NCBI RefSeq assembly: GCF_014863355.1
Contig: NZ_JACZEP010000008.1
Location: forward strand, 1 to 64,000
Source of the DNA: Aminobacter carboxidus
GTDB taxonomy: Bacteria; Pseudomonadota; Alphaproteobacteria; Rhizobiales; Rhizobiaceae
Direction: 5' to 3'
DNA: 64,000 bases
In this document: piece after piece, positions 1 to 8,423 of the stretch
How the letters are laid out: the number at the start of each line of letters is the position of its first letter
Position numbering within the stretch: position 1 is the stretch's first letter
Notes under the pieces: generated by a model
Told to the model about the DNA's origin: nothing
Databases searched by the model: none
What the model saw: only the letters and a program-made list of their open reading frames with translations
Made by a program: the position numbers and the translations under genes

Positions 1-1
1 C

Positions 2-241
2 AACGAGGCATTCGCCTCCCAGGGCATTGCCGTGCTGCGCGAACTCGGCATCGCCGAGGATGCGGCGCATGTGAACCCGAATGGCGGGGCCATTGCACTG
101 GGCCATCCGCTTGGCATGTCGGGTGCCCGCATCGCCGGCACCGCGGCGCTGGAGCTCGGCCTGCGCGGCGGCAAGCTCGCGCTTGCGACCATGTGCATCG
201 GCGTCGGGCAAGGCATCGCGGTCGCGCTCGAAAGAGCCTGA
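2..241 (+). CDS. pcaF: Beta-ketoadipyl-CoA thiolase, C-terminal part (5' end outside window)
   Basis: This is the last 79 codons of a thiolase, read in frame from base 2. Thiolases of this kind cleave 3-oxoadipyl-CoA with CoA to succinyl-CoA and acetyl-CoA in the last step of the beta-ketoadipate pathway. The fragment has the family block [16 protein letters not shown], which carries the active-site His, and CIGVGQG near the end, which carries the acid/base Cys. The wording of the C-terminus ([15 protein letters not shown]) looks more like PcaF than the acetoacetyl-CoA thiolase PhaA, but with only the tail visible the substrate is an inference. A strong terminator follows. Confidence 0.75.
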   Translation, partial: NEAFASQGIAVLRELGIAEDAAHVNPNGGAIALGHPLGMSGARIAGTAALELGLRGGKLALATMCIGVGQGIAVALERA

Positions 242-265
242 CCATGCTTCGCGAGTCGAAAATGA

Positions 266-290
266 AAACGCCCGGCATTGCCGGGCGTTT
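266..290 (+). terminator. Rho-independent terminator after the thiolase gene
   Basis: A perfect 11-bp inverted repeat (266-276 with 280-290) closes on a 3-base loop. The stem is GC-rich and its outer arm ends in T residues. It lies 25 bp after the thiolase stop codon. Confidence 0.85.
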
Positions 291-468
291 GTTGCAAGCC
301 AATCAGGCGCGGGCCGCCGACAGTGATCGCTATGCCGGCCAAGTTGATGCGCGAGCCATCGACCATCGATTCGGGCAGGCGATGGGCGAGACAATCCTGT
401 TGATGATGCGCATTAGATACGCCCGTCCCGGAAGCGGATAGGGCGTTTCCTCGAGCACGCCTTGAATT
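291..468 (-). other. Coding-like debris; possible aminotransferase tail
   Basis: No intact gene is present. On the minus strand one frame reads [15 protein letters not shown], which resembles the end of aromatic-amino-acid aminotransferases (typically ...VGDSRINIAGL...). A second frame reads [19 protein letters not shown], with protein-like composition but no family I recognise. Both are short and unsupported by flanking sequence, so the identities are tentative. The segment continues the row of shards lying beside the integrase. Confidence 0.25.
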
Positions 469-600
469 GATCAGGTCTTTTGCCCCGTGCAGGAACAAAA
501 ACTGGACGTTCCCCAGTCGCTGCACCAGGAAATCCCTGTAACTCCGGTTCAGGACCGAGCAGGCGATCACGGCCGGCTGCCCCGTTTCTGCGGTTGCCAG
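469..600 (-). pseudogene. Gluconokinase-like gene fragment
   Basis: On the minus strand a 44-codon stretch reads [17 protein letters not shown], then [15 protein letters not shown]. This matches the central ACSALKRSYRD...V.FLxG..DLI region of GntK-type gluconate kinases. The P-loop before it and the HFMP..LLxSQ block after it are absent. Upstream it joins directly, in the same frame, to a phosphoketolase fragment. It cannot encode a working enzyme. The identification rests on motif recall and would need a protein search. Confidence 0.5.
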
Positions 601-732
601 CACGACGCCGTCACGTGCCGTGTGCAGGAACTTGTTCGAATGCCAGGTGGCAGCGAGCTTGCCGGCTTCTGCCTCGCCGTCGCCGATGACGCAGGCGACG
701 ACGAGATCGGGATTGTCGAAAGCAGCACCGTA
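601..732 (-). pseudogene. Phosphoketolase (XFP) gene fragment
   Basis: On the minus strand about 43 codons read [25 protein letters not shown] and TWHSNKFLH, then DGVVL. This is the thiamine-diphosphate-binding GDGEAETG...WHSNKFL block of xylulose-5-phosphate/fructose-6-phosphate phosphoketolases, enzymes of about 800 residues. Only this internal piece remains. It begins at a junction near base 732 with ABC-ATPase sequence and ends at a junction near base 600 with gluconokinase-like sequence. It is non-functional. Confidence 0.75.
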
Positions 733-962
733 CTGATGGCCTCTCGCACGTTCGCCGGGGCGACATCGAAGCCGTTGATACTGCCGCGCCATCGTCCGCC
801 CTGAGCCGAGTGGACAGGATTTTCGCCGCCTGTCTTGCCCGCCCCGTTCGAACCGAGCTGTGCAAAGATACTGCCGCGTGCCACGTCGAAGTCCACGCCG
901 CGCAACACATGCAGTTCGTACGACTTCTCCAAGCCCCGCACGCGAATTGACTGCTGTGTCAT
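733..962 (-). pseudogene. Broken ABC transporter ATPase, DrrA-like, N-terminal fragment
   Basis: From the ATG at 962 the minus strand reads [15 protein letters not shown], then [12 protein letters not shown] and a Walker A motif GSNGAGKT. The frame then breaks. The next frame gives [14 protein letters not shown], and the original frame resumes with [17 protein letters not shown]. This is the start of a daunorubicin-resistance-type (DrrA) ABC ATPase with at least two frameshifts. Sequence before the signature motif is replaced by a phosphoketolase shard, so the Q-loop, signature and Walker B are missing. Confidence 0.75.
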
Positions 963-1016
963 CGACCCTCGGATGGGCGAAACTACCGCACTCCCACGCC
1001 TGAACGGATCCCAAAC

Positions 1017-2078
1017 TCATGCGGCGCGGGCTGCAAGTAGAGCGTGGAGGGCTTCTGGCTTTAGGTGCGTATACCGCTTCAGCATCTTCCAGTCCTTGTG
1101 GCCGGTAACGAGTGCAACTTGCTCGATTGTGAATCCGGCCTCGAAAAGTCGGCTTGTGCCTTCGTGTCGCAAGTCGTGGAAGTGAAGGTCGTGGATACTC
1201 AGGTCGGCGCATCCGCGACGAAAAGCTGTGCCGACTGATCTGCCATTGAATGGGAAAATCCGATCATCGTTGTTACTTCGGCAGGCGCGCTGCTCCTCCA
1301 CGATGGCCCATGCGTCGTATCCGCATGCAGCGAAAAGCGGAATGCGCTGGTTGTTTCCCTGCTTGTTTCGGGGATCCTTCCGGTCACGGATGAGAAGCAT
1401 CCGGGTGCGACATTCCAGATCCGACCAACGCACCGTGCAGATTTCCTCTTGGCGCATTGCGGTAGCAACAGCGAAGCGGATGATCCGGCCAATTGGCGCA
1501 ATCTGGCGCGGGTTTGCGTCGAAATGCGAGATCAACCGGTCGAGTTCATCTTGGGTCGGACGACGGTCGCGCTCCTGCCCTTTGCCAACCAGACCTAGCT
1601 GTTTCAAAGCAATGCGGGCGAGGTCTACGGCCTCGATTGTAACGGGTAGGCCGTGAACTGCGGCCGCGTGAGACAGAATGAGCTTGATAGTGCCAATGTC
1701 GATGCCGAGGGTAGCAGGGCCTGCACCTTTTGCCGCTCGATCGCGGCCGAACCGAATGAGCCGCTCGCGATCGAGCGCCGCCATGTTGCACTTTCCAAGC
1801 TGACGCTTCAGCATATCCAGAGTCGCAGCTTTCGAGCGTCGAGGGGTCTTGCCGACGTCACACATGTCGTCGATATGAAGGTCGATGAGATCGCCGAAGG
1901 TTTTGAGGCGCGCGATGCGCGAGTGATTTGGCGTTTCGCCACGATCGATCTGGCGCTCCGCCTCAAGGGCCCAGCGTCGGGCATCGTCTCGCCGCAAGAA
2001 GGTCTCGCTGACGTAACGGCCTTTGCGACGAACTTGAACGCGCCAGGAGCCGGAATGGAGTTTTGTGAAACTGGCCAT
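1017..2078 (-). CDS. int: Tyrosine recombinase (integrase), dusA-associated
   Basis: Phage/island-type tyrosine recombinase of about 353 residues. The N-terminus ([17 protein letters not shown]) looks like an arm-binding domain, followed by a SAM-like core-binding domain and the catalytic domain. Catalytic residues are visible: Arg in [13 protein letters not shown], HxxR in [13 protein letters not shown], His in [10 protein letters not shown] and Tyr in KRYTHL. I chose the ATG at 2078; a GTG at 2102 would add eight residues. It is transcribed away from dusA, whose 5' end is a known integration target for prophages and islands. It looks intact although the element around it is degraded. Confidence 0.9.
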   Translation of the reverse strand: MASFTKLHSGSWRVQVRRKGRYVSETFLRRDDARRWALEAERQIDRGETPNHSRIARLKTFGDLIDLHIDDMCDVGKTPRRSKAATLDMLKRQLGKCNMAALDRERLIRFGRDRAAKGAGPATLGIDIGTIKLILSHAAAVHGLPVTIEAVDLARIALKQLGLVGKGQERDRRPTQDELDRLISHFDANPRQIAPIGRIIRFAVATAMRQEEICTVRWSDLECRTRMLLIRDRKDPRNKQGNNQRIPLFAACGYDAWAIVEEQRACRSNNDDRIFPFNGRSVGTAFRRGCADLSIHDLHFHDLRHEGTSRLFEAGFTIEQVALVTGHKDWKMLKRYTHLKPEALHALLAARAA

Positions 2079-2082
2079 TTTT

Positions 2083-2161
2083 CGTGTGCGCTCCGTGTGC
2101 ACTCAGCCGTCGAACGGTGGCGAAAAGCGTCGCAATGTGGCGTAAATTCGTGTGCACTCGG
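2083..2161. repeat. Short repeats upstream of the integrase
   Basis: CGTGTGC occurs at 2083-2089, 2094-2100 and 2149-2155. The last two copies extend to CGTGTGCACTC. Clustered short direct repeats beside an integrase and an attachment site could be arm-type recombinase sites, but this is inference only. Confidence 0.35.
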
Positions 2162-2192
2162 TGCGACCTAACTAATTGAGACTACTAAAAAA

Positions 2193-2255
2193 ATGATGGA
2201 ATATCAAGAACATAGACTGGCCATTGCGCCCATGATGGATTGGACGGATCGGCAT
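2193..2255. other. Probable attachment-site junction in the 5' end of dusA
   Basis: The leader and the first nine or ten codons of dusA are AT-rich and unlike the rest of the gene. From about 2222 (encoding AIAPMMDWTDRHCR) the composition becomes GC-rich and matches dusA codon use. This is the pattern expected when an element integrates into dusA and supplies a replacement start. The exact crossover cannot be placed without an empty-site relative. Confidence 0.45.
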
Positions 2256-3188
2256 TGCCGGTTCTTCCATCGCCAGCTGACGCGCAAGGCGCTGCTCTAC
2301 ACCGAGATGGTGGTGGCGGATGCCGTCATCCATGGCGCGCGTGATCGGCTGCTCGGTTTCGACGCTTCCGAGCATCCGCTAGCGCTGCAGCTCGGCGGGT
2401 CGGATCCGGTCAAGCTTGCTGAGGCCGCGCGCATCGGCGAGGCGTTCGGCTATGACGAGATAAACCTCAATGTCGGCTGCCCCTCGGACCGCGTGCAGTC
2501 GGGGACCTTTGGCGCCTGCCTGATGAAGACGCCCGGCCTCGTCGCCGAAGGCGTCGCGGCGATGAAGGACGCGGTGAAGATACCGGTCACGGTAAAGTGC
2601 CGTATCGGCGTCGACGACCAGGACCCTGAGCCGGCGCTCGACGTGCTTGCCGATGGCGTGTTCGCCGCCGGGGCCGATGCGTTGTGGGTGCACGCGCGCA
2701 AGGCCTGGCTCGAAGGGCTGAGTCCCAAGGAAAACCGCGACATCCCGCCGCTCGATTACGGGCGCGTCTATCGCCTGAAGGCCCGGATGCCCGAGCGGTT
2801 CGTCGGCATCAACGGTGGCATCCTGACGCTCGAGGAAACGCGCGTGCATCTCTTCCATGTCGACGGCGTGATGCTCGGCCGCGCCGCCTACCACACGCCA
2901 GGCGTTCTGACCGGCGTCGATGCGTTGTTGCAGGACCTGTCTGCGCAGAGCTTCGACTTTGCCGCGCTGATCGAGGTCATGGCCGACTATGCCGGCAGGC
3001 ATATCGCCGCCGGTGGCCGCCTCGGCCATGTCAGCCGCCACATGGTCGGGCTGTTCCATGGTCTGGCCGGCGCCCGACGCTATCGCCAGATCCTGTCGAC
3101 CGACGCCAACAAACCAGGTGCCGGACCGCAGGTGCTGCGCGACGCGTTCGCCGCCGTCGACCTGACGAGCCGCAGCGAAGCAGCGTAG
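2193..3188 (+). CDS. dusA: tRNA-dihydrouridine(20/20a) synthase DusA
   Basis: FMN enzyme that reduces uridine to dihydrouridine in the tRNA D-loop; 331 residues, normal for DusA. It shows the N-terminal AIAPMMDWTDRHCR block, the FMN-barrel motif NLNVGCPSDRVQ with the conserved catalytic Cys, VKCRIGVDD, WVHARKAWLEGLSPKENR (typical of DusA rather than DusB/C) and GINGGI. Two consecutive ATGs (2193, 2196) are possible starts. The first codons appear to be supplied by the integrated element, yet the frame is kept, so the gene is probably functional. Confidence 0.93.
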   Translation: MMEYQEHRLAIAPMMDWTDRHCRFFHRQLTRKALLYTEMVVADAVIHGARDRLLGFDASEHPLALQLGGSDPVKLAEAARIGEAFGYDEINLNVGCPSDRVQSGTFGACLMKTPGLVAEGVAAMKDAVKIPVTVKCRIGVDDQDPEPALDVLADGVFAAGADALWVHARKAWLEGLSPKENRDIPPLDYGRVYRLKARMPERFVGINGGILTLEETRVHLFHVDGVMLGRAAYHTPGVLTGVDALLQDLSAQSFDFAALIEVMADYAGRHIAAGGRLGHVSRHMVGLFHGLAGARRYRQILSTDANKPGAGPQVLRDAFAAVDLTSRSEAA

Positions 3189-3505
3189 GCCTGAAAGTCG
3201 GGAAACGGGGTGGACTGATAGCGGCCAGGCGTGAATCGCGCTTGGCCGCAGCCAATCTGACATTTGCGATCAGCCCTGGTTTCGTCAGTTCGCCGGGCTG
3301 CGAACGATGAAATTCATGGCGAGCACACCTTGTCGAGACGCTGGCTGACCACCTCGCCGAATACGACGCCTCGCGCTCCAACGAAGCGGGGCGGGCTGGC
3401 CTCGCCATCGGCTTTGTGTGATCATTTGACCGGGAGCATTTTCGAGGAGGGCGGTTTCATGTGCCGATTGCTGCGTCGGGCCATCGCGCATGGGGACCGC
3501 GTTTG
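3189..3505. other. Intergenic region, no intact gene
   Basis: No complete gene is seen between dusA and the kinase-permease gene. About 90 bases ending at a TGA near 3421 read VETLADHLAEYDASRSNEAG in one plus frame. This looks like the tail of a lost protein, but I recognise no family. The promoter of the downstream signalling genes probably lies here. Confidence 0.3.
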
Positions 3506-6139
3506 ATGGAAACGCCGCAACTGCCGGCCTTGCGCTCCTATCACTCATGGATCGCCAACGAGACACTGGAAGATTACTCGCTGCGTTACGCCGCCAGGTC
3601 GTTTCGCCGCTGGTCGCCATTCGTCATCGCCAACACCGCGCTCGGCGGCATCTCGTTTCTCGCCCTTGAGGCCATCGGCGGCGCGATAACGCTCAGCTAC
3701 GGCTTCGCCAATGCCTTTCCGGCGATCCTTGTGACGTGCGTCTTCATTTTCCTGACAAGCCTGCCGATCGCCTATTATTCCAGCCGCTACAACATCGACA
3801 TGGACCTTCTGACGCGAGGTGCCGGCTTTGGTTATGTCGGCTCCACCATCACCTCGCTGATCTACGCGACTTTCACCTTCATCTTCTTCGCCCTCGAGGG
3901 GGTGATCATGGCGCAGGCGCTCAATCTGTTTGCCGAGGTGCCGCTCGTGCTGGGCTATGTCATCTCTTCGGTGGTGATCATCCCGATCACTTTCATGGGC
4001 GTGACGCTGATCAGCAAGCTGCAGCTTCTGTCGCAGCCGATCTGGATCGCCATGCACCTGGCGCCATTCGCCTACATCCTGTTTGCCCATCCCGACACGC
4101 TGAACGAATGGGCGGCTTTCGTCGGCAGCGATGTCGTGGGCGAGGGGTTCAACTTCCTGGCATTCGGCTCGGCCATCGGCGTTTTGTGTGCGCTGTCGAT
4201 CCAGATCGGCGAACAGGTCGATTATCTGCGCTTCCTGCCCGACAAGACGCGTGATAACCGCTTCCGCTGGTGGGCGGCGGTGATCGCCGCAGGCCCGGGC
4301 TGGATCGTCGTCGGCGGCTTCAAGATCCTGTGCGGGAGCCTGTTGGCGGTACTGGCGATCCAGGCCGGCCTGTCGCGCTCGACCGCGCTCGAACCCATCC
4401 ACATGTACATCATAGCCTATGAGTATGTGAGCGCCGACCCGCGCGTCGTGCTCGCCCTGGCCGCGATCTTCGTGCTGATTTCCCAGGTCAAGATCAACGT
4501 CACCAACGCCTATGCAGGCTCGCTGGCATGGTCCAATTTCTTCTCGCGCGTCACCCACTACCACCCCGGCCGGGTGGTCTGGCTGGTGTTCAATATCCTG
4601 ATCTCGCTGCTGCTGATGCTTCTGGGCATCTTCCAGACGCTTGAGCTGGTGCTGGCGGTCTATTCGATCATCGCCGCCGCCTGGATCGGCGCGATCTTCG
4701 CCGATCTCGCCATCCTCAAGCCGCTCAAGATCAGCCCGGCTTTCCCCGAATTCAAGCGTGCTTACCTCTACAACTTCAATCCCGTCGGCTGCGGCTCGAT
4801 GGCATTGGCGTCGTTCGTCGCCTTGCTGTGCTTCTCGGGCATCTCAGGGGTCATGGCACAGGCCTATGCCGCCCCGATCGCATTTGTCACGGCACTCGGC
4901 AGCGCGGTCGCAATCGGGGTCGCGACCAAGGGGCGGTACTATCTGGCGCGCCAGCCTGTCGACCTGCCGGCAGCTCCATCGGACGCCAATCTGTGCGCCA
5001 TCTGCGGCGTCACCTACGAAGGCTCCGACATGGTGCACTGCACTTTCTACGAGCAGCCGATCTGCTCGTTGTGCTGCAGCCTGGATTCGCATTGCCACGA
5101 TGTCTGCAAGTCGCCGGTAGGTGTCCTCGAAACGTCACGGTCGCGCTATTTCGGGCGCGCGCTGCCGCACATACGCGACAAGATCGCGCCCCGCATGGGC
5201 CAGCGCCTGCTCAAGGTCGCGGGCGTGCTGTTCACCCTGGCGGTGATATCAGGCGGCGTGTTTCTGCTGACTTACCGGTTGATCGAACCGGGGTCGGAAC
5301 AACCCCATCTGGCGAGCGGCCAGTTGCTCTTGCGTGTCTTCCTGGCGATGCTGCCGCTGCTGGGCATCGGCGCCTGGTGGATCGTGCTGTCGCAGGAAAG
5401 CCGCGAGCTCGCCGAGCGTGATCTCGTCGCGTCGCTGGAAAAGCTGCGGCAGACCCAAAGGGATCTGGCGAGCAACGAGCGCCTGGCTGCCATCGGCCAG
5501 ATCACGGCGACCGTCAGCCACGAGCTGCGCAACCCGCTGGGCACGCTGGTGACGTCGGCTGATGTACTGCGTCGTTCGCTGAAGAATGCCGAAGAACCTG
5601 TGCATGGTGAACTGCAACGCTTGCAGCGCAACGCCTGGCGCTGCGTGCGGATCATCGAGGACCTGCTCGATTTCTCGCGTAAGCACGCTTTGATCGTCAC
5701 GCCGATCCTGATCGACCGGTGGGTGGCCCAGCATGTCGCCGAACAGGATGCGACGCGGCCGATACAGCTGGAGCTTGCTGCCGGTTGTAAAGTATCGGCA
5801 GATGGCGAGAGGCTGCGCCAGGCTTTTTCCAACGTTCTGGCCAATGCCATCCAGGCTTGCGAGGCGGCGGATGATGCGGCGATCGTCGTATCGACCCGCT
5901 GCGAGGGCGACAACGCCATCATCTGCGTTGCCGACAATGGTGCTGGCATGTCGCGGGAGACGGCGGCGCGGGTGTTCGAACCGTTGTTCAGCACCAAGGC
6001 GTTTGGCGTCGGATTGGGCATGCCGCTGGTCAAACGCATCGTCGAGCAGCATGGCGGCTCGGTGCTGATCGATAGCGAGCAGGGCGCGGGCACGCGCGTG
6101 TCGATCGTGCTGCCGAGGGCAGGTGCTGGTTCGTCATGA
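3506..6139 (+). CDS. NCS1-type permease fused to a sensor histidine kinase
   Basis: An 877-residue membrane protein. Residues about 25-475 form a multi-span domain resembling NCS1 nucleobase/allantoin permeases. Residues 497-534 hold eight cysteines (CAIC, HC, CSLCC, C, C), probably a metal-binding knuckle. Two further membrane spans follow at about 575-640, then a short coiled segment, HisKA with phospho-acceptor His672 in TVSHELRNPLG, and HATPase_c (N box NVLANAIQA, DNGAGM, GVGLGMPLVKRI). The design parallels CbrA, where an SLC5 transporter is joined to a kinase, but with another transporter family. It overlaps the next gene by ATGA. The ligand is unknown; the neighbouring fmdA and amiS suggest formamide or a related amide. 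Start: ATG 3506; an upstream in-frame GTG at 3461 is less likely. Confidence 0.85.
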   Translation: METPQLPALRSYHSWIANETLEDYSLRYAARSFRRWSPFVIANTALGGISFLALEAIGGAITLSYGFANAFPAILVTCVFIFLTSLPIAYYSSRYNIDMDLLTRGAGFGYVGSTITSLIYATFTFIFFALEGVIMAQALNLFAEVPLVLGYVISSVVIIPITFMGVTLISKLQLLSQPIWIAMHLAPFAYILFAHPDTLNEWAAFVGSDVVGEGFNFLAFGSAIGVLCALSIQIGEQVDYLRFLPDKTRDNRFRWWAAVIAAGPGWIVVGGFKILCGSLLAVLAIQAGLSRSTALEPIHMYIIAYEYVSADPRVVLALAAIFVLISQVKINVTNAYAGSLAWSNFFSRVTHYHPGRVVWLVFNILISLLLMLLGIFQTLELVLAVYSIIAAAWIGAIFADLAILKPLKISPAFPEFKRAYLYNFNPVGCGSMALASFVALLCFSGISGVMAQAYAAPIAFVTALGSAVAIGVATKGRYYLARQPVDLPAAPSDANLCAICGVTYEGSDMVHCTFYEQPICSLCCSLDSHCHDVCKSPVGVLETSRSRYFGRALPHIRDKIAPRMGQRLLKVAGVLFTLAVISGGVFLLTYRLIEPGSEQPHLASGQLLLRVFLAMLPLLGIGAWWIVLSQESRELAERDLVASLEKLRQTQRDLASNERLAAIGQITATVSHELRNPLGTLVTSADVLRRSLKNAEEPVHGELQRLQRNAWRCVRIIEDLLDFSRKHALIVTPILIDRWVAQHVAEQDATRPIQLELAAGCKVSADGERLRQAFSNVLANAIQACEAADDAAIVVSTRCEGDNAIICVADNGAGMSRETAARVFEPLFSTKAFGVGLGMPLVKRIVEQHGGSVLIDSEQGAGTRVSIVLPRAGAGSS

Positions 6140-7338
6140 CCGACCAGACCGACCTGCAGACCGATTTCATCGGCGACGATGTTATCCCGCACGGAGCGGA
6201 CCCGGTTGAGAAGAAGCGCGTCCTCATCGTCGACGACGACGAGGATTTTGCCGCGAGCCTGGCCGGATTGCTTGAACTCGAAGGCTATCAGCCAATCGTC
6301 GCGCATGATCCGTTGTCGGCCCAGCGCGCGCTGGCTTTGCACCAGCCGGCCGTTGCCCTTGTCGACGTGCGCTTGGGCGTGGGCAACGGTGTCGAACTGG
6401 TCCGCGCGTTTCGCCAGCAAAGCCCCGACCTCGTCTGCCTGATGGTCACCGCCTATGCCTCGGTCGAGACGGCGGTGGAGGCGTTGCAGGCCGGCGCCTA
6501 TGACTATCTGTGCAAGCCATTCTACAGCGCCGACCTGCTGGCGACTCTGGAACGCTGCTTCGAGCGAACGCGCCTGATGGAGGAGAAGCGCCTGGTCGCC
6601 GAGCGGCTCGGGCAAATGCAGCGCATCGAGGCGATGGGACAGTTGACCGGTGGCATTGCGCACGACTTCAACAACATCCTCGCTGTCCTGCTCGGCAATC
6701 TGCGCTGGCTGCAGGAGCATGTGCGAACCGAGCCGCAACTGGCACAGATGGTCGACGATGCGCTGGAGGCGGTGAAGGCGGGTACGGACCTGACGACGCG
6801 GCTGCTCAATTTCGGCCGCCAGGGGGGCGGCGACACGGTCCGCGTCGATCTCGGCGAAGCGTTGCCGGACTTGATGCGGGTGTTGAGCCGGACGCTGGAC
6901 GACAAGATCAGCCTTTCGCTGGAACTGGCCGACGACCTGCATGACGTCGAGGTTCATCCGACGCAACTGGAAACCAGCCTGCTCAACCTTGCGCTCAACG
7001 CGCGCGATGCGATGCCCGACGGCGGCAAGCTTAGGTTCGAGGCCTGCAACTTTGTCGTCAGGCCTGATGACGCGCGCGTCGCGTCGGGCCTGTTGCCTGG
7101 TCAGTACGTCGTCATTTCGGTGGTCGACACCGGGCACGGCATGCCGGTTGCGGTGCGCCGGCGGGCGCTGGAACCGTTATTCAGTACCAAGCCTGCGGGG
7201 AAAGGCAGCGGCCTTGGCCTGCCGATGGTCGATGGCTTCGTGCGCCAGTCAGGCGGCCGCCTCGGCATCTCCAGCAAGCCGGACGAGGGCACCCGGATCA
7301 ACCTCTATTTGCCGCGTGCGCCTCAGTCCCGGCCCTGA
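6136..7338 (+). CDS. Receiver domain-histidine kinase hybrid
   Basis: A 400-residue cytoplasmic protein with the reverse of the usual hybrid order. A receiver domain (about 33-150) comes first, with acidic cluster VDDDED, phospho-acceptor Asp in LVDVRLG, the Thr switch region MVTAYAS and the Lys in CKPF. A HisKA domain follows with His in GGIAHDFNNILAVL, then HATPase_c (ALNARDAMPDGG, VDTGHGMP, GKGSGLGLPMV). There is no membrane segment or DNA-binding domain. The start overlaps the permease-kinase stop by 4 bp, implying translational coupling. It may relay phosphate from the membrane kinase to the OmpR-type regulator next door. Its 3' end overlaps that convergent gene by 16 bp. Confidence 0.88.
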   Translation: MTDQTDLQTDFIGDDVIPHGADPVEKKRVLIVDDDEDFAASLAGLLELEGYQPIVAHDPLSAQRALALHQPAVALVDVRLGVGNGVELVRAFRQQSPDLVCLMVTAYASVETAVEALQAGAYDYLCKPFYSADLLATLERCFERTRLMEEKRLVAERLGQMQRIEAMGQLTGGIAHDFNNILAVLLGNLRWLQEHVRTEPQLAQMVDDALEAVKAGTDLTTRLLNFGRQGGGDTVRVDLGEALPDLMRVLSRTLDDKISLSLELADDLHDVEVHPTQLETSLLNLALNARDAMPDGGKLRFEACNFVVRPDDARVASGLLPGQYVVISVVDTGHGMPVAVRRRALEPLFSTKPAGKGSGLGLPMVDGFVRQSGGRLGISSKPDEGTRINLYLPRAPQSRP

Positions 7339-8060
7339 GGGGCGAACATGTAGCCGACGCCGCGAATGGTCTTGATGAATTGCGTGTCACGGGCATTGTC
7401 GCGCAGCTTGCGGCGTATCTTGCCGATCAGCACATCGATGCTGCGGTCATAGGGTGTCCAGTTGCGGTTGGCGACGATATCCAGGATCTGCTCGCGCGAC
7501 AGGATGCGGCCGCGCCGTTCGACCAGCGCCGACAGGATCTGGAATTCCTGGCTGGTCAGCCGCACGTTCTCGCCGTTCGGCGACGACAGCTTGTAGCGCG
7601 TTGCGTCCAGCATCCAGCCGTCGAAACATACCGCATTGGGACGATCCGCCGCCGCCGGTTCGGGCAGGTTGATGCGCTTGGCGAAGCGCCGCATCACCGT
7701 TCGTACCCGCGCCAGAAGCTCGCGCGGCTCGAACGGCTTGGTGACGTAGTCGTCGGCCCCCAGTTCGAGGCAGACAACCTTGTCGATCGTACTGTTCTTG
7801 CCCGACAGCATGATCAGCGGCAGGTCGTATTGGGAGCGCAGGTTGCGCGCCAGGGTGACGCCGTCCTCACCAGCGGGAAACCCGAGGTCAAGAATGACCA
7901 GATCGAACGGTTCGTCGGCAAGCGCGCGCCGCATCGAGCGCCCGTCATGGGCGATCGCCATGACGTAGCCCTCGCTTGCCAGGAACTTTTCGAGAAAGCT
8001 GCACAGCAGACGATCGTCATCGACAATGAGAATGCGTGATCTTGGGTCGGCAACTGACAT
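7323..8060 (-). CDS. OmpR-family response regulator
   Basis: A 245-residue regulator. The receiver domain has acidic pair VDDD, phospho-acceptor in LVILDLGFP, Ser in MLSGKNS and Lys in YVTKPF. The C-terminal winged helix carries LTSQEFQILSALVERRG, RSIDVLIGKIRRKL and TIRGVGYMF, all typical of OmpR/PhoB outputs. It starts at ATG 8060 and is divergent from fmdA, with a 363-bp spacer between them. It is convergent with the receiver-kinase gene. It is the obvious output protein of the local kinases; direct control of fmdA is inferred from position. Confidence 0.9.
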   Translation of the reverse strand: MSVADPRSRILIVDDDRLLCSFLEKFLASEGYVMAIAHDGRSMRRALADEPFDLVILDLGFPAGEDGVTLARNLRSQYDLPLIMLSGKNSTIDKVVCLELGADDYVTKPFEPRELLARVRTVMRRFAKRINLPEPAAADRPNAVCFDGWMLDATRYKLSSPNGENVRLTSQEFQILSALVERRGRILSREQILDIVANRNWTPYDRSIDVLIGKIRRKLRDNARDTQFIKTIRGVGYMFAPQGRD

Positions 8061-8423
8061 GGTTGCTACGATAATCGCAATTCGCGGGTTCGGTCGAGGA
8101 GGGAAGATGGCCATTGGTCGCAACCGGCGTTGCTCGTACGCGCGCGGGCAGGGGCCGGCATCTGCCGCCTGCAGGTGAATCCGTCTAACAATCTGAAAGT
8201 TATATCTAAAATTTCGGGGTTGTTGCGTTTGACGGGCGCTGACACAAACCGTCTGGTTACAAAAAATTACATAGTGGGCCGCTTTCCGATGCATGGCGAT
8301 TACAAGCCGCACCTAGCTTGGCCTCGCACGGCTGTGTCGGGTTGCATCGCGCTCTCGGCGCAAGGGCGAGGAAGGCGCGCAAGTCACACCTCCCAAAGCC
8401 GGCGATTGAGGAGGAACAGCCCA
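8061..8423. promoter_or_regulatory. Divergent regulatory region between the OmpR-type regulator and fmdA
   Basis: A 363-bp gene-free spacer. The stretch about 8180-8275 is distinctly AT-rich for this genome and contains TTGACG at 8229 and similar runs GTTATATCTAAAATTTC and GGTTACAAAAAATTACAT. These could be promoter elements or regulator sites, but no -35/-10 pair with good spacing is clear. A Shine-Dalgarno GAGGAGGAA lies just upstream of the fmdA ATG. Confidence 0.4.

Noticed and set aside
268-290. Shared CGGCATTGCCGG between the thiolase terminator and dusA as a possible att core
   Set aside because: The match is just the terminator palindrome plus chance, and it does not extend on either side.
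5272-7137. A 621-codon open frame antisense to the kinase genes
   Set aside because: It mirrors the high third-position GC of the real genes, has no domain I can recognise and no proper start context.
8310-8370. A sigma-54 promoter upstream of fmdA (GG...GC near 8335-8355)
   Set aside because: The spacing between GG and GC is 12 rather than 10 bases and the flanks do not fit the consensus.
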